DNA of 64,000 nucleotides from assembly GCA_019638775.1 (NCBI GenBank), contig JAHBTD010000002.1:372001-436000 (forward strand), written 5' to 3'. Below the pieces are notes generated by a model. It was given only the letters and a program-made list of their open reading frames with translations, had not been told where the DNA came from and made no database searches. Positions 44,133 through 53,003 of this stretch are shown piece by piece; positions within the stretch are counted from its first letter, which is position 1; each line of letters opens with the position of its first letter. This stretch comes from Fimbriimonadaceae bacterium. Its GTDB lineage: Bacteria; Armatimonadota; Fimbriimonadia; Fimbriimonadales; Fimbriimonadaceae. Made by a program: the position numbers and the translations under genes.

Positions 44133-44353
44133 GCGACAAGTACCGGATGATTCATTCGGCGGGCCGCAAAAGCGATGCAAGCACGGATGTCCTCAGACTC
44201 CAAGTCAGGAAGCTCCTCAAGAACCTGCTCTTCCTTCAGGCCATTCGCCAGAAGTTCCAGCACATCTACCACACGGATGCGCATTCCACGCACACACGGG
44301 CGCCCACCGCATTGGGCAGGGTTGACGGTGATTCGCTTGAGCAAGTCTTCCAT
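44129..44353 (-). CDS. DUF433 antitoxin-type DNA-binding protein
   Basis: 74 residues. DUF433 proteins carry a short winged helix-turn-helix and act as predicted antitoxins to DUF5615. The family block is clear: ITVNPAQCGGRPCVRGMRIRVVDVLELLANGLKEEQVLEELPDL (read as ITVNP..., GGRPCVRGMRI, and an HTH), ending in the ARRM segment. It is translationally coupled to the toxin gene. The pair is probably autoregulated. Confidence 0.88.
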   Translation of the reverse strand: MEDLLKRITVNPAQCGGRPCVRGMRIRVVDVLELLANGLKEEQVLEELPDLESEDIRACIAFAARRMNHPVLVA

Positions 44354-44487
44354 TTCGTCCCTTTAGTTTAGATCATGTTTTGTACTCCAGAGTGTCTTCT
44401 CTTGCTGACTTGCCCAGTAACATCCAAAGTGATAGGTTTTTTAAACCACCGTACCCTTTCCCACACCAAAACCCGTTTAGCCTTCCG

Positions 44488-45417
44488 ATGATGGACACCG
44501 CACCCGACGAACTGAAAGCCCTGCGCAAGGCGATCTACGAGCAGAAAAGGGCGTTTGACGCCCATATCGCCCCGCTGCGCCCGGACCTCTGGCGGTTCTG
44601 CCGCCGGCTCACCGGGTCGATCTGGGACGGGGAAGACTTGGTGCAGGAGACCCTGCTGCGGGCGTTCGGCGCGCTGGCCCGGGTGTGGTCGCCGACCAAC
44701 CCCAAGGCCTACCTCTTTCGCATCGCCAGCCGAATCTGGATCGACCAGCTGCGGCCCGACCAGGCTCCTCCGCACGAAGACGATGCCGCCGAAACGATGG
44801 ACGAAGGGCTGAGCGCCGAGGGCCACGCCGCGATGGAGCTGATGGTGGCGACCCTGCCCCCGCGACAGAGGGTCGTCTTTCTGCTCACTCAGGCGTTCGA
44901 GTTTACGGCAAAGGAGGCCGCCGAAATGCTTGAGATGACCGAAGGGGCCGTGAAGGCGGCGCTGCACCGGGCGCGGCAGTCGCTCGCCTCCGCACCGCCC
45001 GAAAGCCTCCCAGGCAAAGAGGATGTTCCGGAGGTCGTGCAGAAGTTTGTGGACGCCTTTAACCGCCGCGATCTGGACGGCCTTTGCGCGCTGTTGCACG
45101 AAGACGTCCGGGTGAACATCGTCGGCATCGCCGAAGAGCGTGGGCGCAACGAGGCCAAGGGCTCCAGCATGAAGCACACGATTGAGGACGAAGACGCCAG
45201 CGAGGCCGTCGTCTTTTGGCATGGCGGCGAGCCGCTGGCGCTCTATCTCAAGCATCTGGAGGACGGTAGCAAGGCGGTTTCCGAGGTCACCCGGCTGACG
45301 GTCCGGGATGGGGAAGTGACCGAGCTGCGGACGTACTACTTCTGCCCGGAGACGCTGGAGGCGGTTGCCGAGGCGTTTGGGCTCCCGGCCTATGGGCATG
45401 GAAGGGAAGTTTCGTAA
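44488..45417 (+). CDS. ECF sigma factor with C-terminal SnoaL-like domain
   Basis: 309 residues from the ATG at 44488 (ATG ATG; an upstream in-frame extension lacks sigma homology). Region 2 is WRFCRRLTGSIWDGEDLVQETLLRAFGAL, broken as usual into core and DLVQE motifs. Region 4 is LPPRQRVVFLLTQAF, then FTAKEAAEMLEMTEGAVKAALHRAR. The C-terminal 110 residues (VVQKFVDAFNRRDLDGLCALLHEDVRV...) form a SnoaL/NTF2-like domain, as in ECF41/SigJ-type factors, where it modulates activity in place of a separate anti-sigma. Its TAA stop lies inside a GTAAGGG heptad. Confidence 0.88.
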   Translation: MMDTAPDELKALRKAIYEQKRAFDAHIAPLRPDLWRFCRRLTGSIWDGEDLVQETLLRAFGALARVWSPTNPKAYLFRIASRIWIDQLRPDQAPPHEDDAAETMDEGLSAEGHAAMELMVATLPPRQRVVFLLTQAFEFTAKEAAEMLEMTEGAVKAALHRARQSLASAPPESLPGKEDVPEVVQKFVDAFNRRDLDGLCALLHEDVRVNIVGIAEERGRNEAKGSSMKHTIEDEDASEAVVFWHGGEPLALYLKHLEDGSKAVSEVTRLTVRDGEVTELRTYYFCPETLEAVAEAFGLPAYGHGREVS

Positions 45418-45434
45418 GGGGTAAGGGGTAAGGA
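45414..45434. repeat. GTAAGGR heptamer repeat overlapping a stop codon
   Basis: Three units (GTAAGGG, GTAAGGG, GTAAGGA). The first supplies the TAA stop of the sigma factor gene. Confidence 0.75.
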
Positions 45435-45521
45435 GTGGGATAAGAATCACCCGGCAAGAACGTCAACTTTCGATCTTGATCACCCTTTTTACGACCTTTA
45501 CGCCTTACCCATTCCGAGTCT

Positions 45522-46799
45522 TTAAGTTGACCCTTGAATCTTGCGCACCAGCACTGTGCTCAAGAAGAACGCCCCGGCCGCGATCAGGTACAAAACCGTA
45601 TAGCCCATCCCGGCGCTCCAGTTATTCCCCCACATAATCAGAACGCCGGTGATGCCGGTAAAGATCTGCACCACCGAGTTGCTCATCTGCCAAACGCCCA
45701 TATCCTTGCCCATCGCCTCTTTATTTGGCAGGATGTCGGCAACCAATGCCCAGTCTGCGGAAAGGAACATTCCGTAGCCAAGACCAAAGAAGACCGACAG
45801 AACCCAGATCAGGGCAAAATTCGGGAAGAGTGCAAACGGCACGATCATCGCCGACATGATCGACCCGCCGATATAGATGATCCGCTTGCGGCCGACCACG
45901 TCCGCAGCCTTGGTCGCATAGATGGAACCGATAATCGCCATCAACGAGATCGTGAGCGCGATGATGATCGGCACTATATCCTCGCTGAAAGTGAACCCGA
46001 ATGCTCTGGCCTTCCGATCCGCATCAAGGACGCGGTCGCCAAGATAGAATTTGAAATAGTTTTGGACCAGGTAAAAGCCCAGCGCATTCAAGAACCGCGT
46101 GAACCACGCCCAAAAGAAATCGCGATGCTTCCAAGGCTCGATCCACCCCTTCAGAAATCCATTCAACGTAGCTCGTTCTCGTGCCGGTGGCTCCTCGGCT
46201 GACTCGTGGCGAATAGGCTCAGCCCCTCGGATGGTGTAGATGGTCCACACCGCGCAGATCACGTTCACCACACCGACGCCGATGTAGATAAGCATCGCAT
46301 CGCCCAGAGCAATACCGGCGAGCGCCGAGGCGATCTGCCCAAAAGCCTGGAGCATCCCCATCATTCCGCTGGCTCTGCCACGCCGATGCTCGGGCACAAG
46401 CTCGGGGATAAGCGCGCTGTAGGGGCCGGTGCCCACGTCGTCGGCCACTTGAAGCAGCAGGTAGCCAAGTGTTAGCGCAAGAATGCTCTTGGCGTCGGCA
46501 AGGAATCCGAGCGCTATCAGCGTCATTCCGCAGCCGACGGCGATATACATCTTCCTCGCGCCGAATCCAACCTTGGCGCGGTCGCTCAAAAAGCCAAAAA
46601 TGGACGGTCCGACACATGCCCAAATCGCCCCAACCGCAAAGATCATCCCCCAATAGGCGCTCTTTTCTCCGCCGGGGACGATCTTCTCGACTTGGCCCGG
46701 CAACACCAGCAGCAGCAGAATGAACCACTTGTAGCTGGTAGCGAACCAGTAGGACGAGAGTCCGAGATACCAAGAAGCTTTGTCGCGATAGGCTGGCAT
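45522..46799 (-). CDS. Major facilitator superfamily transporter
   Basis: 425 residues with about twelve transmembrane helices. After helix 2 the cytoplasmic loop has FGFLSDRAKVGFGARK, the MFS motif-A position (GxxxDrxGrr). GPYSALIPELVPEHRRGRASGMMG is a conserved loop of the GPH/sugar-transporter-like branch. The second half repeats the pattern (TKAADVVGRKRIIY). The substrate is unknown. The small membrane-protein gene upstream on the same strand is 12 bases away and likely co-transcribed. Confidence 0.9.
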   Translation of the reverse strand: MPAYRDKASWYLGLSSYWFATSYKWFILLLLVLPGQVEKIVPGGEKSAYWGMIFAVGAIWACVGPSIFGFLSDRAKVGFGARKMYIAVGCGMTLIALGFLADAKSILALTLGYLLLQVADDVGTGPYSALIPELVPEHRRGRASGMMGMLQAFGQIASALAGIALGDAMLIYIGVGVVNVICAVWTIYTIRGAEPIRHESAEEPPARERATLNGFLKGWIEPWKHRDFFWAWFTRFLNALGFYLVQNYFKFYLGDRVLDADRKARAFGFTFSEDIVPIIIALTISLMAIIGSIYATKAADVVGRKRIIYIGGSIMSAMIVPFALFPNFALIWVLSVFFGLGYGMFLSADWALVADILPNKEAMGKDMGVWQMSNSVVQIFTGITGVLIMWGNNWSAGMGYTVLYLIAAGAFFLSTVLVRKIQGST

Positions 46800-46811
46800 G
46801 AGTGGCTCTGT

Positions 46812-47201
46812 TTAGGGACGAAGCGCGGCGGCTTTACGGCGGCGACTGTCCCGAATGTTTAACGAAACTGAGGCGATAAGACTGATTAGGAAGACCCCTG
46901 CAGAAAGCCAGTAGACGAACTCGGTGCTGGGGTTGAACCCGGTGGCCTTGCGGATGAGAAGCCCAACGTAGGTCGGGGGATCGTCGGTGATGCCCATCTG
47001 CCGGCGGATGTTGCTGTGGACGTCGGTGCAGAGGCAGTAGCCGATCCCCTTAAAAGCGCCCATCCCCACCCACGAACCCAGCGTCAATCCCAGCGTAACT
47101 AGGTTCCATCGGCGCGTGCGCTCCCACATCCAGCCAAAGACGTTGAACGCCACCAGCCCGGTGTGCAGAATCCAAAACAGAATGTTGAGTGTCGCGAGCA
47201 C
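46812..47201 (-). CDS. Small membrane protein, DUF2784-like
   Basis: 129 residues with about three transmembrane helices (LNILFWILHTGLVAFNVFGW, LVTLGLTLGSWVGMGAF, FVYWLSAGVFLISLIASVSL). The block ending GIGYCLCTDVHSNIRRQMG, with CxC, resembles the cysteine-containing loop of DUF2784 proteins (CPLTxxE). This match is tentative. It precedes the MFS gene on the same strand. Confidence 0.6.
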   Translation of the reverse strand: MLATLNILFWILHTGLVAFNVFGWMWERTRRWNLVTLGLTLGSWVGMGAFKGIGYCLCTDVHSNIRRQMGITDDPPTYVGLLIRKATGFNPSTEFVYWLSAGVFLISLIASVSLNIRDSRRRKAAALRP

Positions 47202-47266
47202 TGAGGATATTCTCCGCTATTCCCGGAATTGACGTGAAGAGTGTGCCTAGGAAATTGGTGCTTGGG

Positions 47267-47728
47267 TTAACGTAGGTCGGGGAGGAACGGCAGTGTCTTG
47301 GCCTTGAACTCGTTTGCCAAAAAAGCCCGCTCGGCACGGTTCTTGGGTTGTATTGCAAAAGTACACATCGTTGGCAAAAGCAAAGCAGCAATCGCCATGA
47401 AAAGTGACAAGGTAACCAACATTCCTTTTAGGTTAATTGGCGGAAACGGAGCGCCCACTTCACGAAGATGTCTCATCGTGTCGAGGACCCGACGGTATGA
47501 CTTCACCCAAAACCAAGACCATAAAGCGACAACGCAAGCATAGAAATATACGATCCAGCCACTCGGTGCGATCAACAGGGAAGCCAACAGTAGCCAGGTT
47601 GCAACGGTGGATAACGCTGCCATTGGCAATGATGCTGCAAGTCCAATCCAGAATCTCGGTTGGGAAAATGGCCCCCTTAAGTTCGCCCAATCTTGTCTAC
47701 CGGACGGTCGAAAAAGCCGATTCTTCAT
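47267..47728 (-). CDS. Small multi-pass membrane protein of unknown function
   Basis: 153 residues with probably three transmembrane helices: two in a hairpin (IGLAASLPMAALSTVATWLLLASLL, IVYFYACVVALWSWFWVKSY) and one near the end (LVTLSLFMAIAALLLPTMC). No family is recognised. Basic residues flank the helices. It is separated by 65 bases from the DUF2784-like gene and may share its transcript. Confidence 0.55.
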   Translation of the reverse strand: MKNRLFRPSGRQDWANLRGPFSQPRFWIGLAASLPMAALSTVATWLLLASLLIAPSGWIVYFYACVVALWSWFWVKSYRRVLDTMRHLREVGAPFPPINLKGMLVTLSLFMAIAALLLPTMCTFAIQPKNRAERAFLANEFKAKTLPFLPDLR

Positions 47729-47814
47729 ACCGCACTCCTTGCTAAGTATCTAGTTGCACTATAGCTGAAGTCGGTTGAATGATGACGGTGAACCGGTGTT
47801 GTCTGCCAACTAGG

Positions 47815-48123
47815 TCATCCCGCCAAAATTGCCGCAACGTCCATAGCTCCGTGAAACACCCGATATATCCCAAGCGGTCTTGAGTCGGGATGATAGACGA
47901 TGAGATAACTATAAACGCTCCAGAAGCGAAACGGCTTTGCTGTGAGGTCCTCACGCAGATGCCCGGCTCCGGGGTTCTCGCTGAGAAAGTCAAGTTCTGA
48001 AAGAATAGATCTGACCAAACGATCGGCGATGTCCAGATTTCCGCTCTGCAGAGCAGCGCTCTCCCAGATCGCGTCCAGGTCCTCAATTGCTGCATCCGAA
48101 AGCTGATAACGATTAGCCGGCAT
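47815..48123 (-). CDS. ParE/RelE-family toxin
   Basis: 102 residues from the ATG at 48123. ParE-fold signature: YQLSDAAIEDLDAIWESA at the start, FLSENPGAGHLREDL in the middle, and YLIVYHPDSRPLGIYRVFHGAMDV near the end, which is the RVxHGxRD-type C-terminal strand. The start lies inside the antitoxin gene by 11 bases. It would target gyrase or mRNA. A second toxin-antitoxin module lies 4 kb away. Confidence 0.9.
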   Translation of the reverse strand: MPANRYQLSDAAIEDLDAIWESAALQSGNLDIADRLVRSILSELDFLSENPGAGHLREDLTAKPFRFWSVYSYLIVYHPDSRPLGIYRVFHGAMDVAAILAG

Positions 48124-48403
48124 TACGCTTGTTATCTGCGGCATTGAGACGCTTTCGTCCGCGTTGCGAGATTAATTCAGCAAGCTCTTCTGCAGACGCT
48201 TCAACAAAACGCCCAGCGTCCAGATCGTCTACGCCTCGCTGAATCTCGTTTCGCAATTTGTCCAGTCTAATCCGTTTCACTTCGTCATTTTCTTGATGCA
48301 ACCTCAACGCCTCACGCACGACTTCGCTCGCGGAGTTGTACCGTCCGGTCTTCACCTTCTGAAGGACATATTCATCAAGTTCGGGAGTTAGAGATACGTG
48401 CAT
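48113..48403 (-). CDS. ParD-type antitoxin
   Basis: 96 residues. The N-terminal ribbon-helix-helix is MHVSLTPELDEYVLQKVKTG followed by YNSASEVVREALRLHQ, the standard ParD/CopG fold. The C-terminal part is an acidic helix that would wrap ParE (VDDLDAGRFVEASAEELAELI). The next gene, parE, overlaps its end. Autoregulation of the pair is usual. Confidence 0.9.
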   Translation of the reverse strand: MHVSLTPELDEYVLQKVKTGRYNSASEVVREALRLHQENDEVKRIRLDKLRNEIQRGVDDLDAGRFVEASAEELAELISQRGRKRLNAADNKRNAG

Positions 48404-48501
48404 GATTCTTCCTACGTCTATTATGCCGTGAATGTCAATCTATGACAATCTTTCTCATTATGTTCGTATGATGCACTATCAGCCACAATCTCCATACAGC
48501 C

Positions 48502-49815
48502 ATGCCCAGCCTCACCGACACCATCATCGCCCCGATCACCGGCAGCCAGCCCGCCGCGGTGGCGATCGTGCGCCTATCCGGTCCTCTGGCCTGGGAGATC
48601 GGCAGCCGGGTGTTCGAGCCTTGGCCCAAGCAGGTCGAGGAAAGGAGGGCGGTCTACGGGAAGGTGTCCACCGGTGACGACGGCCTCATGCTTCCCTTTG
48701 CTGAAGGGAAGAGCTATACCGGGGAGCAGAGCGTCGAGCTGCAGATTCATGGCTCGCTAGCGTCGGTGCAAAGCCTGGTCGGAGCCTGCATCGGTCAAGG
48801 AGCGCGCATGGCCGATCCTGGCGAGTTCACTCAGCGGGCGTTTCTCAACGGTCGCATCGACCTCACCCAGGCCGAAGCTGTCAAAGACCTGATCGAAGCG
48901 CGGTCGGAAGCTCAGCTGCGCCATGCGGCTTTGATCCGGGATGGTGCGCTGCTGGAAGCCGTCACCAAGCTCTCCCGCGAGGTCATCGGCGTCCTTGCCG
49001 CCGTCGAAGCCAGCGTCGATTTCAGCGAAGAGGTCGGGCCGCTCAACCGCACCGAAGCCTCCTTCAAGCTGGTTCACGTGCGAAGCAGCATCGACAGGCT
49101 GCTGGATACCGCTCATTTCGGACGCATTCTTCGCCAAGGCCTGCGCATCGCCATCGTTGGACCGCCGAACGCGGGCAAGTCTTCTTTGCTGAATGCGCTG
49201 GTCGGGGCGGATCGCGCCATCGTCACCGACATCCCTGGCACCACGCGCGACTATGTGGAGGAAGAGGTCGTTCTGGGCGGTTTGCCGTGTGTTCTGATCG
49301 ACACTGCCGGACTGCGTGAAACGAACGAACAGGTGGAGAAAATCGGTGTCGAGCGAAGCCTAAAGCTCTCCGAGAACGCCGATTATGTGTGGTATGTGTA
49401 CGACGCGAGCATAGGATTGGAGCAGCTCGACCGCGATTTCCTCGCTAAGCTCACACGCCCGCACATCCTCATCGCCAACAAATCCGATTTGGAGCCGATG
49501 ATTGAGGAGGGGATTGCTCTCTCTGCAACTGAGCAGTTGGGGTTGGAACAGCTCAGCGGCTGGGCGCGGGGTCTCCAAACCAACGCGGAACAGCATTCTC
49601 ACATCTTTATCAATCCACGCCACGAGATTCATCTCGAACGCGCCCGCGCCGCAATCACCACTGCACTTGACACGCTTGATGCAGAGGAGATCCCGGATGA
49701 TCTTGTCGCGGTCGGCTTGCAGGATGCCATTCAAGCGCTTGGCGAGATTACAGGCGAGACAGCCGGAGAGGACATGATCGACCGGATCTTTAAGGACTTT
49801 TGTATTGGGAAGTAG
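48502..49815 (+). CDS. mnmE: tRNA-5-carboxymethylaminomethyl-2-thiouridine GTPase MnmE
   Basis: Wobble-uridine tRNA modification GTPase that acts with MnmG. 437 residues in three parts. The N-terminal folate-binding domain has TIIAPITGSQPAAVAIVRLSG and PGEFTQRAFLNGRIDLTQAEAV. The G domain has GPPNAGKSSLLNAL (G1), TTRDYVEEE (G2), DTAGLR (G3) and NKSD (G4). The helical domain ends in the hallmark FCIGK. It is somewhat short (about 450 is usual) but complete. It is divergent from the parDE locus. No mnmG is adjacent. Confidence 0.96.
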   Translation: MPSLTDTIIAPITGSQPAAVAIVRLSGPLAWEIGSRVFEPWPKQVEERRAVYGKVSTGDDGLMLPFAEGKSYTGEQSVELQIHGSLASVQSLVGACIGQGARMADPGEFTQRAFLNGRIDLTQAEAVKDLIEARSEAQLRHAALIRDGALLEAVTKLSREVIGVLAAVEASVDFSEEVGPLNRTEASFKLVHVRSSIDRLLDTAHFGRILRQGLRIAIVGPPNAGKSSLLNALVGADRAIVTDIPGTTRDYVEEEVVLGGLPCVLIDTAGLRETNEQVEKIGVERSLKLSENADYVWYVYDASIGLEQLDRDFLAKLTRPHILIANKSDLEPMIEEGIALSATEQLGLEQLSGWARGLQTNAEQHSHIFINPRHEIHLERARAAITTALDTLDAEEIPDDLVAVGLQDAIQALGEITGETAGEDMIDRIFKDFCIGK

Positions 49816-49905
49816 TGAGTAGCATTCTGCGGAAGCAAGCGGCTCAGGAATTGAGATTACTTGCGAGAGTGTGGCGTTTTAGAGAATTTCAGATTGGATC
49901 AAGTG

Positions 49906-50892
49906 TTAAAGCACCGAGATAATCTTGCTTCGAGTTGACATCGCAGTTTCATACTCTTTAACACGGCGGAAAAACGTTACTGTTGGGTCATTGTGATAAA
50001 CACCACGCCAGGTGAGTTGCCTGCTCTTCTCGTCGTAAGTGATCTCCAAGACATCGTCTAACAAGACTACATCTCGATGCCATACAAGGGTGTCTTCATC
50101 CAAAATCTCTTCACGAAGATCATCTTCTACAACGCGTCGAGAGGTCCAAGGACCACAAGCTGCTCGATACGCTTCTGCATATTTTGGATCTTGTATATCC
50201 TTGTCCATCTTTTCGGACTCTTCCCTAGTAAGAACAAAAATTCTGTAGGCAACATTGGGCTGCTGCAAATGAGCAATGCTGCCTAACTCGGACAAGAAGT
50301 TGATGCCAGATTTATCAAAAAACCAGCTTAAGGAGTTCTTTTGAATCGTTCTGTATGAGGTGCAACCCTCGGCTAGCTCCTTCAGAATGCGTAAATACAC
50401 ATCGGGGGGCACATCGGATACGACGTGTTCGCTTCCGAAAAACAGTTCGACGACCTTGGTTCTGAATTCAGAATCCTTGCTTCTCATCGTCTTGTGTAAA
50501 AGCGTCCCGAACCCGCCGGACATGTTGTGTTCGAGAACGTTGCTAAGAATCGTAAGACTTCGCTCCATCGATGCAGCATCCTGACCTCCTTCCTGTATGC
50601 CCAGTCGAGATGTGATTCTTTCCACCTTGTAGGAAGTCGCGTCAAGTTTCTTCTTTAGAGCAGTTGTGGTTCCAACAAACCGCTCAAGGTAGTAGATGAT
50701 AGTCAAGGGGATAAGGCCAATGACAACGGTCATCAAATGAATGATGAGCTCTTTCGTCTGCTCTTGTCCTGGCTGATTCGCCTTAAAGAGAGCGCTCGTC
50801 AGAAGAACGAATAAACCAATAGCAGCAAGTACCAAAGCGGTCGCCAAATGCGTCTTCAGTAAATGCATGAACTTGTTGTCTACTTGACTCAC
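49906..50892 (-). CDS. Membrane protein of unknown function with C-terminal cytosolic domain
   Basis: Not recognised; 328 residues. Two N-terminal transmembrane helices (ATALVLAAIGLFVLLTSALF and IHLMTVVIGLIPLTIIYYL) precede a coiled-coil-like stretch (about 75-115). A soluble domain of about 200 residues follows (SEHVVSDVPPDVYLRILKELAEG..., RIFVLTREESEKM, VVLLDDVLEITYDEKSRQLTW). Base composition is AT-richer than mnmE. Together with the two membrane paralogues downstream it forms a block of unknown minus-strand genes. Confidence 0.55.
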   Translation of the reverse strand: MSQVDNKFMHLLKTHLATALVLAAIGLFVLLTSALFKANQPGQEQTKELIIHLMTVVIGLIPLTIIYYLERFVGTTTALKKKLDATSYKVERITSRLGIQEGGQDAASMERSLTILSNVLEHNMSGGFGTLLHKTMRSKDSEFRTKVVELFFGSEHVVSDVPPDVYLRILKELAEGCTSYRTIQKNSLSWFFDKSGINFLSELGSIAHLQQPNVAYRIFVLTREESEKMDKDIQDPKYAEAYRAACGPWTSRRVVEDDLREEILDEDTLVWHRDVVLLDDVLEITYDEKSRQLTWRGVYHNDPTVTFFRRVKEYETAMSTRSKIISVL

Positions 50893-51072
50893 GACGAGAT
50901 AATACTTGAAACAGAATGTAAATCACAGAGTAAATGTGGAACTGTTTTTGTCAACGAGCAAGCTTGTTGACTGGGCGTGTGAGGTATCCATAGCGTTCTG
51001 TATTGGTAAGGTGATTGACAAGCTTGTGGTTAGAGGCTGGACAAACAATCTGATTCATAGTATCGCTGCGGC

Positions 51073-51966
51073 TCAAACCGACGACAGGTTTAAGCCTAGT
51101 TTGCGAAATACACGCATGGCCTTTGCTTTGACCACTGCATCCCAGCAAATGAACGTCATCGCCAGGAACGATAAGACTCCCCACAAAATGAGGAAGTATC
51201 TCCAAAGCTCCGATTGGGAAGTTGCAAGGTCTGCTGCAGTAACGTATGCCGAAGCACCAAGCAAAGCGACCGCGACCACGCTAACCCACAAGCACCGCAG
51301 CTTGTCTTCCCGCCCGAGCCAGTATCGCCTCTGCACTTCACGAGGAAATCTCGAGCGAGCGAGCGTTGTGTGTCCTTGTCTCGACCAGTTCTGCAAATCT
51401 GAGACAAGGCCCGGATATCGATAGCTTTCGTCGTACTCGCCAATTTCGATGAGTTCAATCTTGAATTCGACTCCAGGCTCCTTCAAGGAAAGAAGCATGT
51501 GCTTCGAATGCTTTGCCTCTTTTAGCTGAACCTCGTTCACATCCTTGCTGGCAAGGTTCAAGTCGCTGACCAGACCCGCAAAACGGAAAACAGACGATTC
51601 CAGCCACATCCATCCTTTGTCTGTGCCGGTCTGCCTCCCGCCCTGCCAGATTTCGATGTTGACGCAAGCGAGAGCCGAAAGATCGTCCGCTGGCTTTTTT
51701 TGCAGGATGTCCTCTTCCTCGCTTTCATACGGAGGATTCCTAAGAAGAAAGCCGGAGGCAAAGGCGAACATCAAGAGAAAGATGGCGTAAGTCAGCCCAT
51801 AACGTATCCAGTCGTCTGCCTCAAGAATATTCCCAACTCCCAGACTCAGAAACCCTACCGGAAACGTAAGAAAGACAACGCTTCGAGCCAGTCTGCATCG
51901 CGACTCCCATCGCTTCCGCTCCTCTCGATCCGGCCTCCATTCTGACGATGCTACCGCACGGTCCAT
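51073..51966 (-). CDS. Four-helix membrane protein, paralogue A
   Basis: Not recognised; 297 residues. Two N-terminal transmembrane helices (SVVFLTFPVGFLSLGVGNIL, YGLTYAIFLLMFAFASGFLL) and two C-terminal ones (LWVSVVAVALLGASAYVTAA, YFLILWGVLSFLAMTFICW) flank a soluble domain with VNIEIWQGGRQTGTDKGWMWL. This block is shared with the neighbouring gene (RIVQGGVVTGQDRGWLAM), so the two are tandem paralogues. The shared soluble block begins with IEIWQGG and a T-G-x-D-K/R-G-W motif. It may be a ligand-sensing domain. Confidence 0.6.
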   Translation of the reverse strand: MDRAVASSEWRPDREERKRWESRCRLARSVVFLTFPVGFLSLGVGNILEADDWIRYGLTYAIFLLMFAFASGFLLRNPPYESEEEDILQKKPADDLSALACVNIEIWQGGRQTGTDKGWMWLESSVFRFAGLVSDLNLASKDVNEVQLKEAKHSKHMLLSLKEPGVEFKIELIEIGEYDESYRYPGLVSDLQNWSRQGHTTLARSRFPREVQRRYWLGREDKLRCLWVSVVAVALLGASAYVTAADLATSQSELWRYFLILWGVLSFLAMTFICWDAVVKAKAMRVFRKLGLNLSSV

Positions 51967-51968
51967 AG

Positions 51969-52850
51969 CTACACCTGGACTCCGGCCCGCCGTAGCCGCC
52001 AGGTTCGCACCAGCGCGATCATTGTGTGGCTGCTCGTCAGCATGGTGCCCACCAGACAGGCTGTAACCAAAAGCGGTACGGAATCTGCCGATTCCAAGGG
52101 CTTCCTACCCACCGCTCCCAGAATCGCGAGCAGCCAATAGGCAGCTCCCAGCACAACGCCGGCGGCAATCTCGTTTGCTAGAAAGAACGGCTTGAACAAA
52201 CGCTCCTCCTGCACCTTTAGCGGAAGCTCGAACGGCTCGTACTCTTCCGGCACAAAGTCATCCATCAGCGGTTTCACAGACTTGATATCCCTAAGGGCTG
52301 TATCCTCTCCAAAACGGTCACCCATGAAATCCACCAGCACCCGCTGACCCCTCCTCACTGGACCGTTAAGCTCAAGCCGCAGGCGGTCGACCAGCAGACC
52401 GCGCTTGAATTTGCTCGACTTGATGTAGGAGCGCGAGACCGCAGCCCTTGTACGCAGTCCCACAAAGATGAAACCTTCATGATTCATCGCGAGCCAACCC
52501 CTGTCTTGGCCCGTCACCACACCTCCTTGCACAATCCTGAGTTCGACACGCACCGCCTTGCGCCCTCTCAGCTCCTTCTTCAATTCAGGCAGCCTGAGGT
52601 AGCTGACGCTGTTCACGATAGCGGCTTTGAGCGTCTGCTTTACGAAGCCGCTGGCAAGGAATGCGACGCCAAAGACCACCACTGGGCTGAACGTCGGAAG
52701 CCCTATCCGAGCGGGGTTCGAGGCAAGATATCCGCAGAAGCAAAGGAGCAAAATGAAGAGCGTAAGATCCCAGCGCTCAAAAACTTCGCGCCTGATGATA
52801 TGGCGCGGCGCTCTTGCCCAGCTGTCAGCAGTCGCTTCCCCGATTTTCAT
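51969..52850 (-). CDS. Four-helix membrane protein, paralogue B
   Basis: Not recognised; 293 residues from the ATG at 52850 (an earlier ATG at 52952 is possible but adds unrelated sequence). It has the same topology as paralogue A, two bases downstream: helices LTLFILLLCFCGYLASNPA and VVVFGVAFLASGFV, a soluble domain with VRVELRIVQGGVVTGQDRGW, then helices near residues 230-290. The gene is divergent from clpB, with the clpB promoter between them. The pairing of two adjacent homologues with conserved WQGG/VQGG-TGxDxGW blocks suggests a hetero-oligomer. Confidence 0.6.
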   Translation of the reverse strand: MKIGEATADSWARAPRHIIRREVFERWDLTLFILLLCFCGYLASNPARIGLPTFSPVVVFGVAFLASGFVKQTLKAAIVNSVSYLRLPELKKELRGRKAVRVELRIVQGGVVTGQDRGWLAMNHEGFIFVGLRTRAAVSRSYIKSSKFKRGLLVDRLRLELNGPVRRGQRVLVDFMGDRFGEDTALRDIKSVKPLMDDFVPEEYEPFELPLKVQEERLFKPFFLANEIAAGVVLGAAYWLLAILGAVGRKPLESADSVPLLVTACLVGTMLTSSHTMIALVRTWRLRRAGVQV

Positions 52851-53003
52851 TCTCAATATATTAGAACGGATTTGGCTTGGTTTAGGTTGAATAATAGTTG
52901 CACAGCCACAGTCCGTGGCATGGTTGCTTTCATTCAGTTTCCCAAGCCCCAAAATTCCCCAGGACTAACCCACTCTGCCGGAACTTCCGAAAATAGAAAG
53001 CGT

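Noticed and set aside
44368-45450. 360-residue open frame on the minus strand opposite the ECF sigma gene
   Set aside because: The plus frame has clear sigma regions 2 and 4 and a SnoaL domain. The antisense frame shows no domain and is explained by GC-biased codon positions.
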